The position numbers and the translations under genes were made by a program. A stretch of DNA of 64,000 nucleotides from an uncultured Opitutaceae bacterium (GTDB taxonomy: Bacteria > Verrucomicrobiota > Verrucomicrobiia > Opitutales > Opitutaceae), in contig CALAOT010000126.1 in the NCBI GenBank assembly GCA_937889545.1, positions 1-64,000 on the forward strand, given 5' to 3'. The notes under the pieces are model-generated. The model did no database searches. It was not told the origin of the DNA and saw only the letters and a list, made by a program, of their open reading frames with translations. Positions 17,473 through 27,705 of this stretch are shown one piece after another. The number at the start of each line of letters is the position of its first letter. Within the stretch, counting starts at the first letter, position 1.

Positions 17473-20049
17473 CTAGGGGCGCACGACGAGCTGGGTCCGC
17501 CTCGCCTGCTGGAGGCGGCGCCTGGCGAATCCGGTGAGATCTTCGAGGGACACCGCGTCGATCAACGCGTCGTACTGCTTCCAGTGGTTCACCGGCCGGC
17601 CCTGAAGCACGTCGAGCCCCGCCTGCATGGTCCTGGCCGAATTCGTCTGGAGTGCCTTTTGCCGGCCCGCCTTCAGGCGCACCTGGCATCGCCTGAGTTC
17701 CTCGATAGCGACCTGCCCCGAGCGCACCCGCTCAATCTCCGCGCCGATTTCCTGCAGGACATCCTGCTCCCTGCCCGGCTGGGTCCCGGCGATGAAATAG
17801 AACATCGCTGTGCGCGTGCCCATCACCCGCCCCGAGCGGATGAAATAGGCCAGCCCCTTCAGCTCCCTCACGCGCTCGAACAACATCGAGGCCATCCCGC
17901 TGAAGAGCTCGTCCGCGACCTCCCCCGCGTAGAAGTCCGCGGAGTCGAGCAGCGCGCCGGGAAAGGCCTGAAGGACGACCGCCTGCTCGCGCGGCTGCCT
18001 TTCGACGAATTCGCCCGGCTCAGCGGGACCCTCGAACTCCGGGCCGGTCCCTATCGGTTTCCCGCGAGGAATCCGGCGCAGGAACTCCTCCAGTCTGGGA
18101 ATCAGCTTGTCGGGGTTGAAGTCGCCGCCGACCGAGAGTACGGCGCCCGGCCCCACAAGCAGGCGCTTCCACAATGCGCGGAGGTCACCGGGTTCGGTCG
18201 AGGAAACGCCCGCCTCGTCGCCCTGCGAGCTGAGCGCGAACGGGTGCGCGCCGAAGAACTTCCTGCGGAGCAGCTTCCTCGCAAAGGCGACCACGTCATC
18301 GTTCTCCTCCCGAATGGACGCGAGTTGCGCGTCGCGCTCGATTCCGAGGGTTCCGCTCCTGAAGGCGGGCGTCAGCGCCGCGTCGGCAATCAGCTCCAGC
18401 GCGCGCTCCGCGTCGGGCGGCAGCACCTCCGCCGACAAACCGAGCGTGTTGTCTCCGGACGACGCGCTGAACGATCCGCCGACCTCCTCGATACGCTCGG
18501 ACACCTCCGCGGCGCTGCGCCGGCCGGTGTCCTTGGTCAGGAGCGTCGCGAGGAGCGCGGAGCTTCCCCGCCTTCCCGGCGTCTCGCTGAACGGGCCGCC
18601 GTGGGTCAGCAGGCGCATGTGCAGGTTCGGAAGCCGCCGGTCCGGCTGAAACACGATGCGGGCGCCGTTCTCCAAGCGGATCTCTTGAAAATCGGGCCGC
18701 CCGCCGAGGGATGCCGCCGCCCCGCCGTTGGCAGCCGGTGCCCCCGCCGACTCGGGTTCGAGCGAGACCGAGACCAGGCGGTCAGGCACGATATGGGCCC
18801 GCAGCGCCGCTCCAAGGTCGGCCGGGTCCACCTTCCCAAGGCGCTCAAAATAGGAGCGGCTGAACTCCAGGTCGCCGACGACAACCTCGGCCATTCCGAT
18901 GCGGGAGGCCTGGCCGCTCATCGTCTTGCACGTATTGATCTCCGAGACGACCGACTGCCGGAAGGCCTTGCGCACCTGCCGTGCGGTGAATCCCCCGGGC
19001 ATGGCCAGGGACTCGAGGACGCGCACGATCGCATCCTCGGCGTCCCGCCGCTTTCCCTCCTCGCACGTGAACACGACGCAGAAGAGGCCGCTGGAACCCG
19101 GGTTCCAGCTCGACGCCTCGATCATGTGGACAAGCCTCCTTTTCTCCCGGATCTCCTGCCAGAGCACCGAGCTGTCGCCCCCCCCGAGCACCAATGCCAG
19201 GATGTCGAGCACCGGCGCGGCCGGGTCGGTCAGGCCGGGAATCGGCCACGCAAGAGCCACCCGCGTGATCTCCACCTTCTCGAAGAAGCGGACGCGCCGG
19301 GGCCCGAGCTGGAGGGGTTCGGCGGGCACGAGAACCGGGGCGAGCCTGGACCTCGGCGCCCCGCCGAAATGGCGCTCCACCGCCGCGCGCGCCTGCGTCG
19401 TTCCCACGTCGCCCGCGATCACGACGACCATGTTGTTCGGCACGTAGCGCTCGCGGTAATACGACACGAGGGCCTCCCGGTCGGCCGCCGCAAAGACGTC
19501 CTTGTGCCCGATCACCGGCTGCCGGTACGGGTGCTCCCTGAATGCGGTGGAGAACACCGCCTCCCAAAGCCGGTTGTCGGGATCGTCCCGGGTCATCGCG
19601 ATCTCCCGCAGGATCACGTCCTTCTCGCGCAGGACCTCGGCGTCGGGCAGCGTCGAATGCAGCACGGCATCGGCAAGCACGTCGACCGCCACCTCGACAC
19701 GCTCGCTCGGCAGGTCGATGTAATAGACCGTCCGGTCAAACGTCGTGTAGGCGTTGATGTACCCGCCGTTCGCCTGCACCGTCTCCGATATCTCCCTGCC
19801 CGTCCGCCGGGACGTGCCTTTGAACAGCATGTGCTCCAGGAAATGCGACAACCCCGCGCCCAGGTTCGCCGCCTCGTGGATGCTTCCGGTCCTCACCCAC
19901 ACCTGGACCGACACGAGGTGGGCGGATCGGTCGGGCTTCACGAGCAGCGTCAGCCCGTTCGGCAGGACCGTGCGATCCACAGGCTCGCGCCACAATGCGT
20001 TCAGCAGGACGCGGTCCGCCTGCGGAGTCTTGGAAATGGGCATCTCCAT
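17473..20049 (-). CDS. M16 family zinc metallopeptidase (two-domain, pitrilysin/MPP-like)
   Basis: The 858-residue protein contains two consecutive M16 modules. The first has the inverted zinc motif HFLEH (residues 69-73) with the downstream acidic ligand in the VLREKDVILREIAM region. The second module (from about residue 430) lacks HxxEH and is the usual inactive partner half. No signal peptide is visible, so it may act in the cytoplasm or be exported by an unrecognised route. I chose ATG 20049, which leaves a 7-bp gap to the upstream Minf_1886 gene; the frame stays open to 20091, inside that gene. The two form an operon. Confidence 0.88.
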   Translation of the reverse strand: MEMPISKTPQADRVLLNALWREPVDRTVLPNGLTLLVKPDRSAHLVSVQVWVRTGSIHEAANLGAGLSHFLEHMLFKGTSRRTGREISETVQANGGYINAYTTFDRTVYYIDLPSERVEVAVDVLADAVLHSTLPDAEVLREKDVILREIAMTRDDPDNRLWEAVFSTAFREHPYRQPVIGHKDVFAAADREALVSYYRERYVPNNMVVVIAGDVGTTQARAAVERHFGGAPRSRLAPVLVPAEPLQLGPRRVRFFEKVEITRVALAWPIPGLTDPAAPVLDILALVLGGGDSSVLWQEIREKRRLVHMIEASSWNPGSSGLFCVVFTCEEGKRRDAEDAIVRVLESLAMPGGFTARQVRKAFRQSVVSEINTCKTMSGQASRIGMAEVVVGDLEFSRSYFERLGKVDPADLGAALRAHIVPDRLVSVSLEPESAGAPAANGGAAASLGGRPDFQEIRLENGARIVFQPDRRLPNLHMRLLTHGGPFSETPGRRGSSALLATLLTKDTGRRSAAEVSERIEEVGGSFSASSGDNTLGLSAEVLPPDAERALELIADAALTPAFRSGTLGIERDAQLASIREENDDVVAFARKLLRRKFFGAHPFALSSQGDEAGVSSTEPGDLRALWKRLLVGPGAVLSVGGDFNPDKLIPRLEEFLRRIPRGKPIGTGPEFEGPAEPGEFVERQPREQAVVLQAFPGALLDSADFYAGEVADELFSGMASMLFERVRELKGLAYFIRSGRVMGTRTAMFYFIAGTQPGREQDVLQEIGAEIERVRSGQVAIEELRRCQVRLKAGRQKALQTNSARTMQAGLDVLQGRPVNHWKQYDALIDAVSLEDLTGFARRRLQQARRTQLVVRP

Positions 20050-20056
20050 GCTGCCG

Positions 20057-20494
20057 TCAGGTGGAACCGAGCGCCTCGGCTGCGGAGGCACCCCGGGGGC
20101 GCTGCGCCGGCAAGAACGGCTTCACAAACACGTCGTCGAAATCGTACAGGTTTGCAAAGTCCTCCCGTCGGTCGCTTTCGGTTTTGCTGAAGGCGTTATA
20201 TTCTATAAGGTTAAATACGATATCCCCAAAATCCTGGCACTGGCGGACCCCCCAGGAATTCAGGACGGTCTTTGTCATGGGGCCAAATTGCTCCAAGGCG
20301 TACACGCGCAATCCGTCGAGGAGTTCCGTGCCGGAGACGTGCCTGGACTTTCCGGTGCGGCTCGCGTCCTTTTTTCGTATTTCTTTTACAGTGTGATCCA
20401 ACCCGAGCCTCACAAAATCGTACGCCTTGCGGTCGAAACGCGCGTCTTCCTTGCAAATCATTGCGACAATTCGTGGAAAATCCGCATCTTGCAT
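20057..20494 (-). CDS. Minf_1886 family protein (Verrucomicrobia/Planctomycetes-restricted)
   Basis: The 145-residue protein has the family layout: an opening MQDADFPRIVAMICKEDARF, then KAYDFVRLGLDHTVKEI, HVSGTELLDGLRVYALEQFG, and NSWGVRQCQDFGDIVFNLIE. The acidic C-terminus ends the conserved region. From memory this is the Verruco/Plancto-restricted family TIGR04138, function unknown. The start at 20494 is preferred because family members begin there; the frame extends to 20539. It is the first gene of a pair with the M16 peptidase and divergent from the Fur-family gene, making it one of the best phylum markers in the window. Confidence 0.85.
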   Translation of the reverse strand: MQDADFPRIVAMICKEDARFDRKAYDFVRLGLDHTVKEIRKKDASRTGKSRHVSGTELLDGLRVYALEQFGPMTKTVLNSWGVRQCQDFGDIVFNLIEYNAFSKTESDRREDFANLYDFDDVFVKPFLPAQRPRGASAAEALGST

Positions 20495-20643
20495 CTTTGT
20501 GCGCGAAAAGTTGGCAGCTGCTCGGCAGGCGCGCAACATCGCCCTTTAATTGCAGCCTATCTGCATCAATATTGGCGAGTTGCAAAAGAATCGCTTCTGG
20601 GCTCGCAAACGATCGAATTTGTCCTTATTTCTCGCTGCACACA

Positions 20644-21174
20644 ATGATCGCCTCAACCCAAACCAATCACCCTCTCACCGGGGTCGATGGAGAGAAGGAG
20701 CGGACCCCGGTCGAGCTCGCCTGTTACAAATTGAAGGAGGCGGGCCTGAGGATCACGCAGCCCCGCGTTTCGATACTCGCGGCGCTGATCAGGGCGGCGC
20801 GCCCCAGCAGCATTGACGCACTCCACGGAGACCTTGGGGCGAATTCCTGCGACATCGTGACCGTCTACCGCTGCATGGCCGCCTTCGAGTCGATCGGGCT
20901 AGTCCGGCGCGCTTTCCTGATCAACGGGACCAGCCTTTACGAGATCAACCTGGGCGATCCGAACCGGTACCACGTGGTGTGCAAGCAGACGAACAGCGTC
21001 CAGGAGCTCGACGCGACCTCCGCGACCGAGCTGCGCCGGGCAGTCCAGCTGGTTGAGGACACGCTTCGCTCACAGGGTTTCTCCGACGTCGGGCACATCG
21101 TCGAGTTTTTCGGCAAGGCGCCCGTCAACCGGACCCAGTCGGACGTCGTCGTCCCGGCCGCGACCGCGAGCTGA
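20644..21174 (+). CDS. Fur/PerR family metalloregulator
   Basis: The 176-residue protein has the Fur winged-helix domain (about 25-100: AGLRITQPRVSILAAL, DIVTVYRCMAAFESIGLVRR) and a dimerisation domain. The regulatory histidine region RYHVVC is present. The structural CxxC zinc site is not: after the cysteine, KQTNSVQELD replaces the usual CxxCG, and no second CxxC pair is seen at the C-terminus. It may therefore rely on other ligands. It is divergent from the Minf_1886/M16 pair and convergent with a superoxide dismutase gene. A role in oxidative or metal stress is plausible but not shown. Confidence 0.85.
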   Translation: MIASTQTNHPLTGVDGEKERTPVELACYKLKEAGLRITQPRVSILAALIRAARPSSIDALHGDLGANSCDIVTVYRCMAAFESIGLVRRAFLINGTSLYEINLGDPNRYHVVCKQTNSVQELDATSATELRRAVQLVEDTLRSQGFSDVGHIVEFFGKAPVNRTQSDVVVPAATAS

Positions 21175-21186
21175 GGGCCGCCGGGC

Positions 21187-21918
21187 CTAAGCCTGCGACG
21201 CGGCGTAGTTCGTAGCCGCCTGCTCCCAATCGACCACGGTCCAGAAGGCCTCGACGTAGTCGGCTCGGCGATTCTGGTGCTTGAGGTAGTAGGCGTGCTC
21301 CCACACGTCGATCCCGACGATGGGGACCGCGCCGTCGCTGATCGGCGAATCCTGGTTCGCCGTGGAGTGCACGCTTAGCTTGCCGCCCTTCTGGCTCAGC
21401 CACGCCCAGCCGCTGCCAAACCTCTTCATCGCAGAGTCGGCAACGCGCGCCTTGAACGCGTCAAAGGAGCCGAAATCCCGAGCGATCGCCTCGGCCAGGC
21501 CGCCCGTCGGGGCCCCGCCCCCCTTGGGCGAGAGGATCGACCACCAGAATGTGTGATTCACGTGCCCGCCGACGTTGTTGCGCAGCGCGGTGCGCAGCGG
21601 CTCCTCGATGGAGGGCAGGTTCGCAAGGATCTCCTCGGCCGTCAGCGCGGCGAGCGCAGGGTGGCCCTCCAGGGCCTTGTTCGCGTTCTTGATGTAGGCC
21701 TGGTGGTGCTTCGAGTAATGGATCTCCATCGTGAGCGCGTCGATGCGCGGCTCGAGTGCGTCGAAGGCGTACGCGAGCGGCGGCAGGACAAAGGGCTGCG
21801 GGATCCTGCCGGCGCCGGCGGGCGCAACCGCGTCCGCGGCGAGCGCCCTCGTCACTGCGCCCAGCCCAACCATGGCCGCCCCCCCGCCAAACAGCTTGAT
21901 CGCTTCGCGTCGCGTCAT
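21187..21918 (-). CDS. Tat-exported Fe/Mn superoxide dismutase
   Basis: This is a 243-residue SOD with an N-terminal twin-arginine signal (TRREAIKLF, cleavage after ALA at about residue 27), so it should act in the periplasm after folding with its metal. Ligands are H67, H122 (NHTFWW), D204 and H208 (DVWEHAYY). Q189 in STANQDSP and glycine in the GGH motif are features of the Mn-preferring branch, though metal use is hard to read from sequence. It follows gatB by 64 bp on the same strand and may be transcribed with it or independently. Confidence 0.92.
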   Translation of the reverse strand: MTRREAIKLFGGGAAMVGLGAVTRALAADAVAPAGAGRIPQPFVLPPLAYAFDALEPRIDALTMEIHYSKHHQAYIKNANKALEGHPALAALTAEEILANLPSIEEPLRTALRNNVGGHVNHTFWWSILSPKGGGAPTGGLAEAIARDFGSFDAFKARVADSAMKRFGSGWAWLSQKGGKLSVHSTANQDSPISDGAVPIVGIDVWEHAYYLKHQNRRADYVEAFWTVVDWEQAATNYAASQA

Positions 21919-21982
21919 GGCGCCACCATACCCGAACCTGCCAAGCGCGCAAGCCCGCTGCGCGGATTGGGGCCGGCCGGCC

Positions 21983-23428
21983 TCACTGGGCGAGCAGCCT
22001 GCGGAGCGTCTCGTCGACCCGCTTGGGGTCGGCCCTTCCCTTGGCGGCGCGCATCACCGGGCCCTTGAAGGCGTTTATCGCGCTCTCCTTGCCCGCCTTG
22101 AAGTCGGCCGCGGACTTCGGGTTCGCCGCCACGGCCTCGCGGCACCAGCGTTCGAGCTCGCCGAGGTCGGTCTGCGCCCCGAGCCCTATTCGCGCGACCA
22201 CGGCGCCGGGCGGGTCGCCGGTCCGGAACATGTCGACGAACACCTCCTTGGCCGCGTTGCTCAGGATGGCGCCCTCTTCCACCAGCCGGACGAGCCCCGC
22301 CACGTGGGCGGGCCTCACCTTCGACTGCGCGAGCCCAAGCGTCGCCGCCCCGAGCTCGCGCAGGAGGTCGTTGGCGATCCAGTTGCCGGCCGCCTGCGGC
22401 CTCCCGCAGAGGCGCGCAGCCTCCTCGAAGAAGTCGCTCAGCTCCCGGTCGGGCACGAGGACGGAGGTTATGGTGTAGGGAACGCCGTACTCCTTCTGGA
22501 ACCTGCGCTGCTTGTCGAACGGAAGCTCGGGGCAGCCCGCGCGAACCGCGGACTTCCATTCCTCGCCCACCTGGACGGGCATAAGGTCCGGATCGGGGAA
22601 ATAGCGGTAATCGTGCGCCATTTCCTTCGTCCTGAGCGATTTCGACTCCCCCGTCTGGCCGTCGTAGTCGCGGGTCTCCTGCACCACCGTCCCTCCGGCC
22701 TGGACGACCGCAACCTGCCTGCTGACCTCGAGGGCGATCCCGTCGCGGACAAAGGAGAAGGAGTTCAGGTTCTTCAGCTCGACCTTGGTGCCGAGCGCGG
22801 TGGCGCCCGCCGGCCGTATCGAGATGTTCGCGTCGCAGCGCAGCTGGCCCTTCTCCATGTCGCAGTCCGAGATCCCTCCGTAGACCATGATCGTCTTGAG
22901 CGCGGTCAGGTAGGCGAACGCCTCGTCCGCGCTTCGGATCACGGGCTCCGACACGATCTCCATGAGCGGCGTGCCCGCCCGGTTGAAGTCGACGAGCGAC
23001 ACGGCCTCGGCGTGGTTCAGCTTGCCCACGTCCTCCTCCAGGTGGATGCGCGTGAGCGATATCCTCTTGTGCTCCCCCATTACGTTGCGCGCGGGGCCGG
23101 GCAGCTCGATCTCGACGAAGCCGCCCCTGCACAGGGGCTGGTCGTACTGGGAGATCTGGTAGTTCTTCGGCGAGTCGGGATAGAAATAGTTCTTCCGGTC
23201 CCATTTGCATTCGGGCGCGATCTCGCACCCGAGGAGCAGCCCCGCCTTGATGACCTTGTCGAGGGCCTCCTTGTTCATCACCGGAAGCGTCCCCGGCAGG
23301 GCCAGCACCACGGGATCGGTCAGCGTGTTTTCCGGATGGCCGTAGCCGGCCGCGACCCGGCTGAACATCTTGGAGCGGGTCTTCACCTGGACGTGCACCT
23401 CCAAGCCGATGACAGCTTCGTAGGTCAT
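21983..23428 (-). CDS. gatB: Asp-tRNA(Asn)/Glu-tRNA(Gln) amidotransferase subunit B
   Basis: The 481-residue protein begins [14 protein letters not shown], the near-invariant GatB start. It includes the kinase-like cradle domain ([29 protein letters not shown]) and C-terminal helical and YqeY-like domains. GatB phosphorylates the mischarged aminoacyl-tRNA so that ammonia from GatA can be added. Its start codon overlaps the gatA stop. The frame is open a further 345 codons upstream; this is a shadow of gatA. A full gatCAB set implies that Gln-tRNA or Asn-tRNA is made by transamidation here. Confidence 0.96.
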   Translation of the reverse strand: MTYEAVIGLEVHVQVKTRSKMFSRVAAGYGHPENTLTDPVVLALPGTLPVMNKEALDKVIKAGLLLGCEIAPECKWDRKNYFYPDSPKNYQISQYDQPLCRGGFVEIELPGPARNVMGEHKRISLTRIHLEEDVGKLNHAEAVSLVDFNRAGTPLMEIVSEPVIRSADEAFAYLTALKTIMVYGGISDCDMEKGQLRCDANISIRPAGATALGTKVELKNLNSFSFVRDGIALEVSRQVAVVQAGGTVVQETRDYDGQTGESKSLRTKEMAHDYRYFPDPDLMPVQVGEEWKSAVRAGCPELPFDKQRRFQKEYGVPYTITSVLVPDRELSDFFEEAARLCGRPQAAGNWIANDLLRELGAATLGLAQSKVRPAHVAGLVRLVEEGAILSNAAKEVFVDMFRTGDPPGAVVARIGLGAQTDLGELERWCREAVAANPKSAADFKAGKESAINAFKGPVMRAAKGRADPKRVDETLRRLLAQ

Positions 23429-24918
23429 AGGCGGGGGCGCCGCGTGCGCCAGTCGGTGCGCCCCTCGTAGGCGCCCGCTATCGCGAGGAGCTCCGTCTCC
23501 TTGAAGGGCTGGCCGATCGCCTGGAGGCCGATCGGGAGCCCGCCGCGGGTGAAGCCGCACGGGATGCTGATCCCGGGCAGCCCGGCCAGGTTGACACCGA
23601 TCGTGTAGATGTCGCTCAGGTACATCGCCAGCGGGTCGGCCGACTTTTCGCCCTTCCTGAACGCGGGGGTCGGGGATGTGGGCGTGAGGATCGCGTCCAC
23701 CTGCGTAAACGCCTCGAGGAAGTCCCTGCGGATGAGCGTGCGCACCTTCTGGGCGCGCAGGTAGTACGCGTCGTAGTAGCCGCTCGAGAGGACGTAGGTC
23801 CCGAGGATGATCCGCCGCTTGACCTCGGGGCCGAATCCCTCCGCGCGCGACTTGAAATAGATGTCGAGGGCGTCGGTCGCGTCCTTTGAGCGGCTCCCGT
23901 ACCGCACGCCGTCGTAGCGGGCCAGGTTGGACGAGCACTCCGCGGTCGCGATGATGTAGTAGGTTCCTATCGCGTACTTCGTGTGCGGGAGCGAGACCTC
24001 CCGGACCTCGCAGCCGAGGCCCCGGTACTCGTCGATCGCCGCCTGCACGGCCGCGCCCACCTCGGGGTCGAGGCCCCCGCCGAAGTACTCCTTCGGGATC
24101 CCCAGCCTCCACCTGCGGCCGGACTGCGCGAGGGCGGCCATCCCGCCGACGTAATCGGGCACGTCCTTCCTGACCGACGTGGAGTCCCTGCAGTCGTGGC
24201 CTGCGATCGCGCCCAGGACCAGGGCGGCGTCCTCCACGGAGCGCGCGAACGCCCCGATCTGGTCGAGCGACGAGGCGAACGCGATCAGCCCATAGCGCGA
24301 CACCCGGCCGTAGGTCGGCTTCAGCCCGACGACATTGCAGAGGGCCGCCGGCTGCCGGATCGATCCCCCGGTGTCGGAGCCGAGCGCGGCGACCGCCTCT
24401 CCCGCCGCCACGGCGGCGGCGCTTCCGCCCGAAGAGCCGCCGGGGACGCGCTCCAGGTCCCATGGGTTGGAGGTCGCGCGGAAGGCCGAGTTCTCCGTGG
24501 AGGAGCCCATCGCGAATTCGTCGAGGTTCAGGCGCCCCCAGCAGGTCGCCCCCGCCTCCTTCAGCTTGCGGATCACCGTCGCGTCATAGGGCGAGACGAA
24601 GTTCTCAAGCATCCGGCTCGAGGCCGTCAGCGGCTGGCCCGCGACGGAGATCACATCCTTTATCCCGACCGGGATCCCCTCCAGGTGGCGGCCCCGCCCG
24701 TCGGCCCCGGCCGCCCTCGCCTTCGCGCGGCGCCCGTCGGAGGCGAGCGCCTGGGCGAGCGCGTCCCCCTCGTCGAACGAGTTGAACGCCCCTACCCGCC
24801 CGTCGACCTCCTTCGTGCGGGCGATCACGGCCCGCATGAGCTCGACCGCGGACAGCTCGCCCCGGCCGAGGCGCCCCGAGAGCTCGGAGATCGTCGAGTA
24901 GCAGAGTTCCTCGGACAC
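23425..24918 (-). CDS. gatA: Asp-tRNA(Asn)/Glu-tRNA(Gln) amidotransferase subunit A
   Basis: This 497-residue amidase-signature enzyme has the Ser-cisSer-Lys triad visible as K87 ([10 protein letters not shown]), S162 (PGGSSGGS) and S186 ([10 protein letters not shown]). It hydrolyses glutamine (or asparagine) and channels ammonia to GatB. The start is a GTG at 24918. The stop overlaps gatB by 4 bp and gatC ends 19 bp upstream. Length and motif order are normal for GatA. Confidence 0.96.
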   Translation of the reverse strand: MSEELCYSTISELSGRLGRGELSAVELMRAVIARTKEVDGRVGAFNSFDEGDALAQALASDGRRAKARAAGADGRGRHLEGIPVGIKDVISVAGQPLTASSRMLENFVSPYDATVIRKLKEAGATCWGRLNLDEFAMGSSTENSAFRATSNPWDLERVPGGSSGGSAAAVAAGEAVAALGSDTGGSIRQPAALCNVVGLKPTYGRVSRYGLIAFASSLDQIGAFARSVEDAALVLGAIAGHDCRDSTSVRKDVPDYVGGMAALAQSGRRWRLGIPKEYFGGGLDPEVGAAVQAAIDEYRGLGCEVREVSLPHTKYAIGTYYIIATAECSSNLARYDGVRYGSRSKDATDALDIYFKSRAEGFGPEVKRRIILGTYVLSSGYYDAYYLRAQKVRTLIRRDFLEAFTQVDAILTPTSPTPAFRKGEKSADPLAMYLSDIYTIGVNLAGLPGISIPCGFTRGGLPIGLQAIGQPFKETELLAIAGAYEGRTDWRTRRPRL

Positions 24919-24937
24919 GGCTTCGGGGGACGGTCGC

Positions 24938-25228
24938 CTATTCGACCACCTTGGGGACCACGAACATGTTGTCCCGCTTCTCCGGGGCGTTGCCCAGCGC
25001 GTCCTCCACGGAAAGCCCGGGCTCGGGGACGTCCTCGGCCCAGACGTTCACCACGGGGAACGCGTGCGCCGTCGGCTCAATCCCGGAAACGTCGACCTCG
25101 TTGAGCTGCTGCACGTAGGCCAGCACGTCGCCCAGCTGGGCGGCGAAGCGCTCCTTCTCCTCGGCCGTTAGGGCGAGGCGGGCGAGGTTGGCCACGTGGT
25201 CGAGCCTGAGGTCGTCGGGTTTGGGCAT
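24938..25228 (-). CDS. gatC: Asp-tRNA(Asn)/Glu-tRNA(Gln) amidotransferase subunit C
   Basis: The 96-residue protein shows the GatC pattern: [44 protein letters not shown], and a C-terminal FVVPKVVE tail that belts around GatA. It stabilises the GatA-GatB interface. I placed the start at ATG 25228, 4 bp after the pheT stop; a longer frame to 25273 would overlap pheT. It is the first of the three gat genes, all apparently cotranscribed with pheST. Confidence 0.94.
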   Translation of the reverse strand: MPKPDDLRLDHVANLARLALTAEEKERFAAQLGDVLAYVQQLNEVDVSGIEPTAHAFPVVNVWAEDVPEPGLSVEDALGNAPEKRDNMFVVPKVVE

Positions 25229-25232
25229 GGCG

Positions 25233-27686
25233 CTACTTCCTGAGCTGGAAGGGGGTCTTCCCCGCGATTTCACCCTGGATCTTGAGGACCACGTCGTTCA
25301 CCTCGTCGTCGGTCAGCGTCCGCGAGGGCGAGCGGAACACGAGCGAGAACGCGAGGCTCTTCTTGCCCTCGGGCAGCCCCTTGCCCTCGTAGACGTCGAA
25401 GACCTCCACGCTCTCGACCGAGAACGAGGATCCCGCCGCAGCCGCCGCGAACTGCGCGACCGTCGCGCGCACGTCCCCCGCCCGGGCGGACGCGTCGACG
25501 ACGAGGGCGATGTCGCGGAGCGCCGCCGGGAAGAGGCTGAACTCGCGGTACCGCAGCCTCGGCGCCGAGGCCGCGAGCTTCTCGGGGAGCACCGCGAAGA
25601 TGCCCGCCAGGACCGCCCCCTCGATTCCGCGGGCCCGCAGCATCGCGAGGTTCACGAGCCCGAAGCGCGCGATCCAACCCCTCCCGATAGAGCCGGCCGA
25701 GACGGAGTGGCCTTCCTGCCAGCCGAACCCGGGCCCGGCAACCGGCTCGACCCGCTCGGCCCCGAGGTCGACCCCGGCGGCGGCGGCGACCGCGCCGAGG
25801 TGGTGCTTGACCGAGTAGAAATCCGCGGGCTCCCTGCGCCTCCAGTGGCGCCCGCCGTCCTCGGCGAAGAGGAACGCCGCGGCGGCGCACTCGTAGATCT
25901 GCCCGTTGTCCTCCACGAAGATCCGGCCGGTCTCGCACAGCCGCTGGGCCGGCACCCCGCGGGACTGGTTGAGCAGCAGCGTGTCCAGGAGGCCCATGAT
26001 CAGGGTCGGCCTCAGGTGGGACTGGTCCTCGACGAACGGGTTCGAGAGGGCGAGCTCCGCGGCTGCGGTCTCGGAGACCCACGTCGCGATCTCCGGCGCC
26101 GGCCTGAGGGTCAAGTTCACACACTCGTGGAAATCATGCCCCACCAGGTACGAGGTGACCCTCCGGTTGAAGGCGACGACGGGGTCGTCCTCCGCCACGA
26201 GGCCGGCGGACACGACCGGCGCGGGCGGGATGCGCTCGGTGCCGTGGAGGCGCAAGATCTCCTCCACCAGGTCGATCGGGCGGTCGATGTCGTCGCGCCA
26301 GCTCGGGATGGACACGGTCCACTCGGCGCCCTCGTCCGCCGCCTGGGCCTCGCGCGTCACCTTGAGCTCGAGCGACTCGAGAGCCGCCCTCATCTCGGGC
26401 ACCGGGATGTCAAAGCCCAGCCGTTCGCGCACGAAGCCGGACGACACGGCGACCTCCCTCCTCCAGGGAACGTCGCCCCCGACCACGCAGACCGGGCCGG
26501 CGGGCGTGCCGCCCGAAGTCTCGACGATGAGGTCGATGGCGCGCCATGCCGCCTCAAGAGCCGTGTGCGGGTCCACGCCGCGCTCGTACCGGTAGGACGA
26601 GTCCGACGACAGCCCGAGCGACCGCGACGTCCACCGGATCGACGCAGCCCGGAAGATCGCGCACTCGAGGACGATTGCGGTCGTCGACTCGTCCACGCCC
26701 GAATTCTCCCCGCCCATGACGCCCGCGACGACGAGGGCCTTGGAGGCGTCGGCGATCACGAGCGTGCGGCCCGAAAGGGTCCGCTCCCTGCCGTCGAGGG
26801 TAGTGATCCTCTCGCCCTCGCGCGCCCGCCGCACGACGATCCGGCCCCCGTCGATCTTGCGCGCGTCGAACGCGTGGAGCGGCTGGCCGCACTCGAGCAT
26901 CACGTAGTTGCCCACGTCGACTATGTTGTTGATCGGGCGCAGGCCCACGGCCCGAAGCCGCTCCTGCATCCACGCGGGGCTCGGCCCGACCCGGACGCCC
27001 GTCACCACGTGCGCCGAGTAGAGCGGGCAGTCGTCGGGGCTGTCGACCCGGACTCCCGAGAACAGGTCGCTGCGGACGGCGCCGCCGACCTCCCCGCGGA
27101 ATTTCTCCTGGGAATAGACCAGGTCCTTGCGGAACCATGCGGCGAGCTCCCGCGCCAGCCCCAGGTGCGACAGGCAGTCCGGGCGGTTTGGCGTGATCTC
27201 GATGTCGAACACGGTGTCGCCGGGGGGAAGGACCTCGTTGATCGGAGCGCCGAGCGGCGGCTTGCCCTCGAGGATCAGGATCCCGCCCGCGTCCTCGCCG
27301 AACCCCAGCTCGCGGCCCGAGCACATCATCCCGTCGGAGGGCTGCCCGCGGATTGTCGACCTCTTGATCTCGAGCCCGCCCGGCAGGACGGCGCCGGGAA
27401 GCGCCACAAGGACAGAGTCCCCCACCCTGTAGTTGTGCGCGCCGCAGACGATCGTCCTCACCCCTCCCGCCAGCCCGATGTCCACCGTGCAGACCGAGAG
27501 CTTGTCGGCGTTCGGGTGCTTCTCGCTCGTCAGGATCTCGCCGACGACGACGTGCTCGAGCCGGGGCACGCCCGCCGCCAACACCTGCTCCACCTCGAAG
27601 CCTAGGAACGTGATGGCGCGCGTGATCTCCGGCACCGGGGCGTCCAGCGCGACGTAGTCCCTGATCCAGTTGAGCGAGATCTTCAT
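25233..27686 (-). CDS. pheT: phenylalanine-tRNA ligase beta subunit
   Basis: The 817-residue protein has the bacterial PheT domain series: an N-terminal B1 region (MKISLNWIRDYVAL), an EMAP/tRNA-binding OB fold (VVVGEILTSEKHPNADKLSV, DIEITPNRPDCLS), the B3/B4 editing module, B5, the catalytic-like core, and a C-terminal FDX-ACB anticodon-binding domain (FPAALRDIALVVD, KSLAFSLVFRSPSRTLTDDEV). It pairs with PheS in an alpha2-beta2 enzyme. It lies 19 bp after pheS and 4 bp before gatC. Confidence 0.96.
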   Translation of the reverse strand: MKISLNWIRDYVALDAPVPEITRAITFLGFEVEQVLAAGVPRLEHVVVGEILTSEKHPNADKLSVCTVDIGLAGGVRTIVCGAHNYRVGDSVLVALPGAVLPGGLEIKRSTIRGQPSDGMMCSGRELGFGEDAGGILILEGKPPLGAPINEVLPPGDTVFDIEITPNRPDCLSHLGLARELAAWFRKDLVYSQEKFRGEVGGAVRSDLFSGVRVDSPDDCPLYSAHVVTGVRVGPSPAWMQERLRAVGLRPINNIVDVGNYVMLECGQPLHAFDARKIDGGRIVVRRAREGERITTLDGRERTLSGRTLVIADASKALVVAGVMGGENSGVDESTTAIVLECAIFRAASIRWTSRSLGLSSDSSYRYERGVDPHTALEAAWRAIDLIVETSGGTPAGPVCVVGGDVPWRREVAVSSGFVRERLGFDIPVPEMRAALESLELKVTREAQAADEGAEWTVSIPSWRDDIDRPIDLVEEILRLHGTERIPPAPVVSAGLVAEDDPVVAFNRRVTSYLVGHDFHECVNLTLRPAPEIATWVSETAAAELALSNPFVEDQSHLRPTLIMGLLDTLLLNQSRGVPAQRLCETGRIFVEDNGQIYECAAAAFLFAEDGGRHWRRREPADFYSVKHHLGAVAAAAGVDLGAERVEPVAGPGFGWQEGHSVSAGSIGRGWIARFGLVNLAMLRARGIEGAVLAGIFAVLPEKLAASAPRLRYREFSLFPAALRDIALVVDASARAGDVRATVAQFAAAAAGSSFSVESVEVFDVYEGKGLPEGKKSLAFSLVFRSPSRTLTDDEVNDVVLKIQGEIAGKTPFQLRK

Positions 27687-27705
27687 CCTCGGCGGGCCAT
27701 GGGGC

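Noticed and set aside
16972-20190. A 1072-codon open frame on the plus strand
   Set aside because: It runs antisense through the well-supported M16 peptidase and overlaps nadK; composition is Arg/Pro/His-rich with no family features. It is a shadow caused by high GC.
25188-27605. An 805-codon open frame on the plus strand
   Set aside because: Fully antisense to pheT, low-complexity Arg/Asp/Val composition, no domain pattern.
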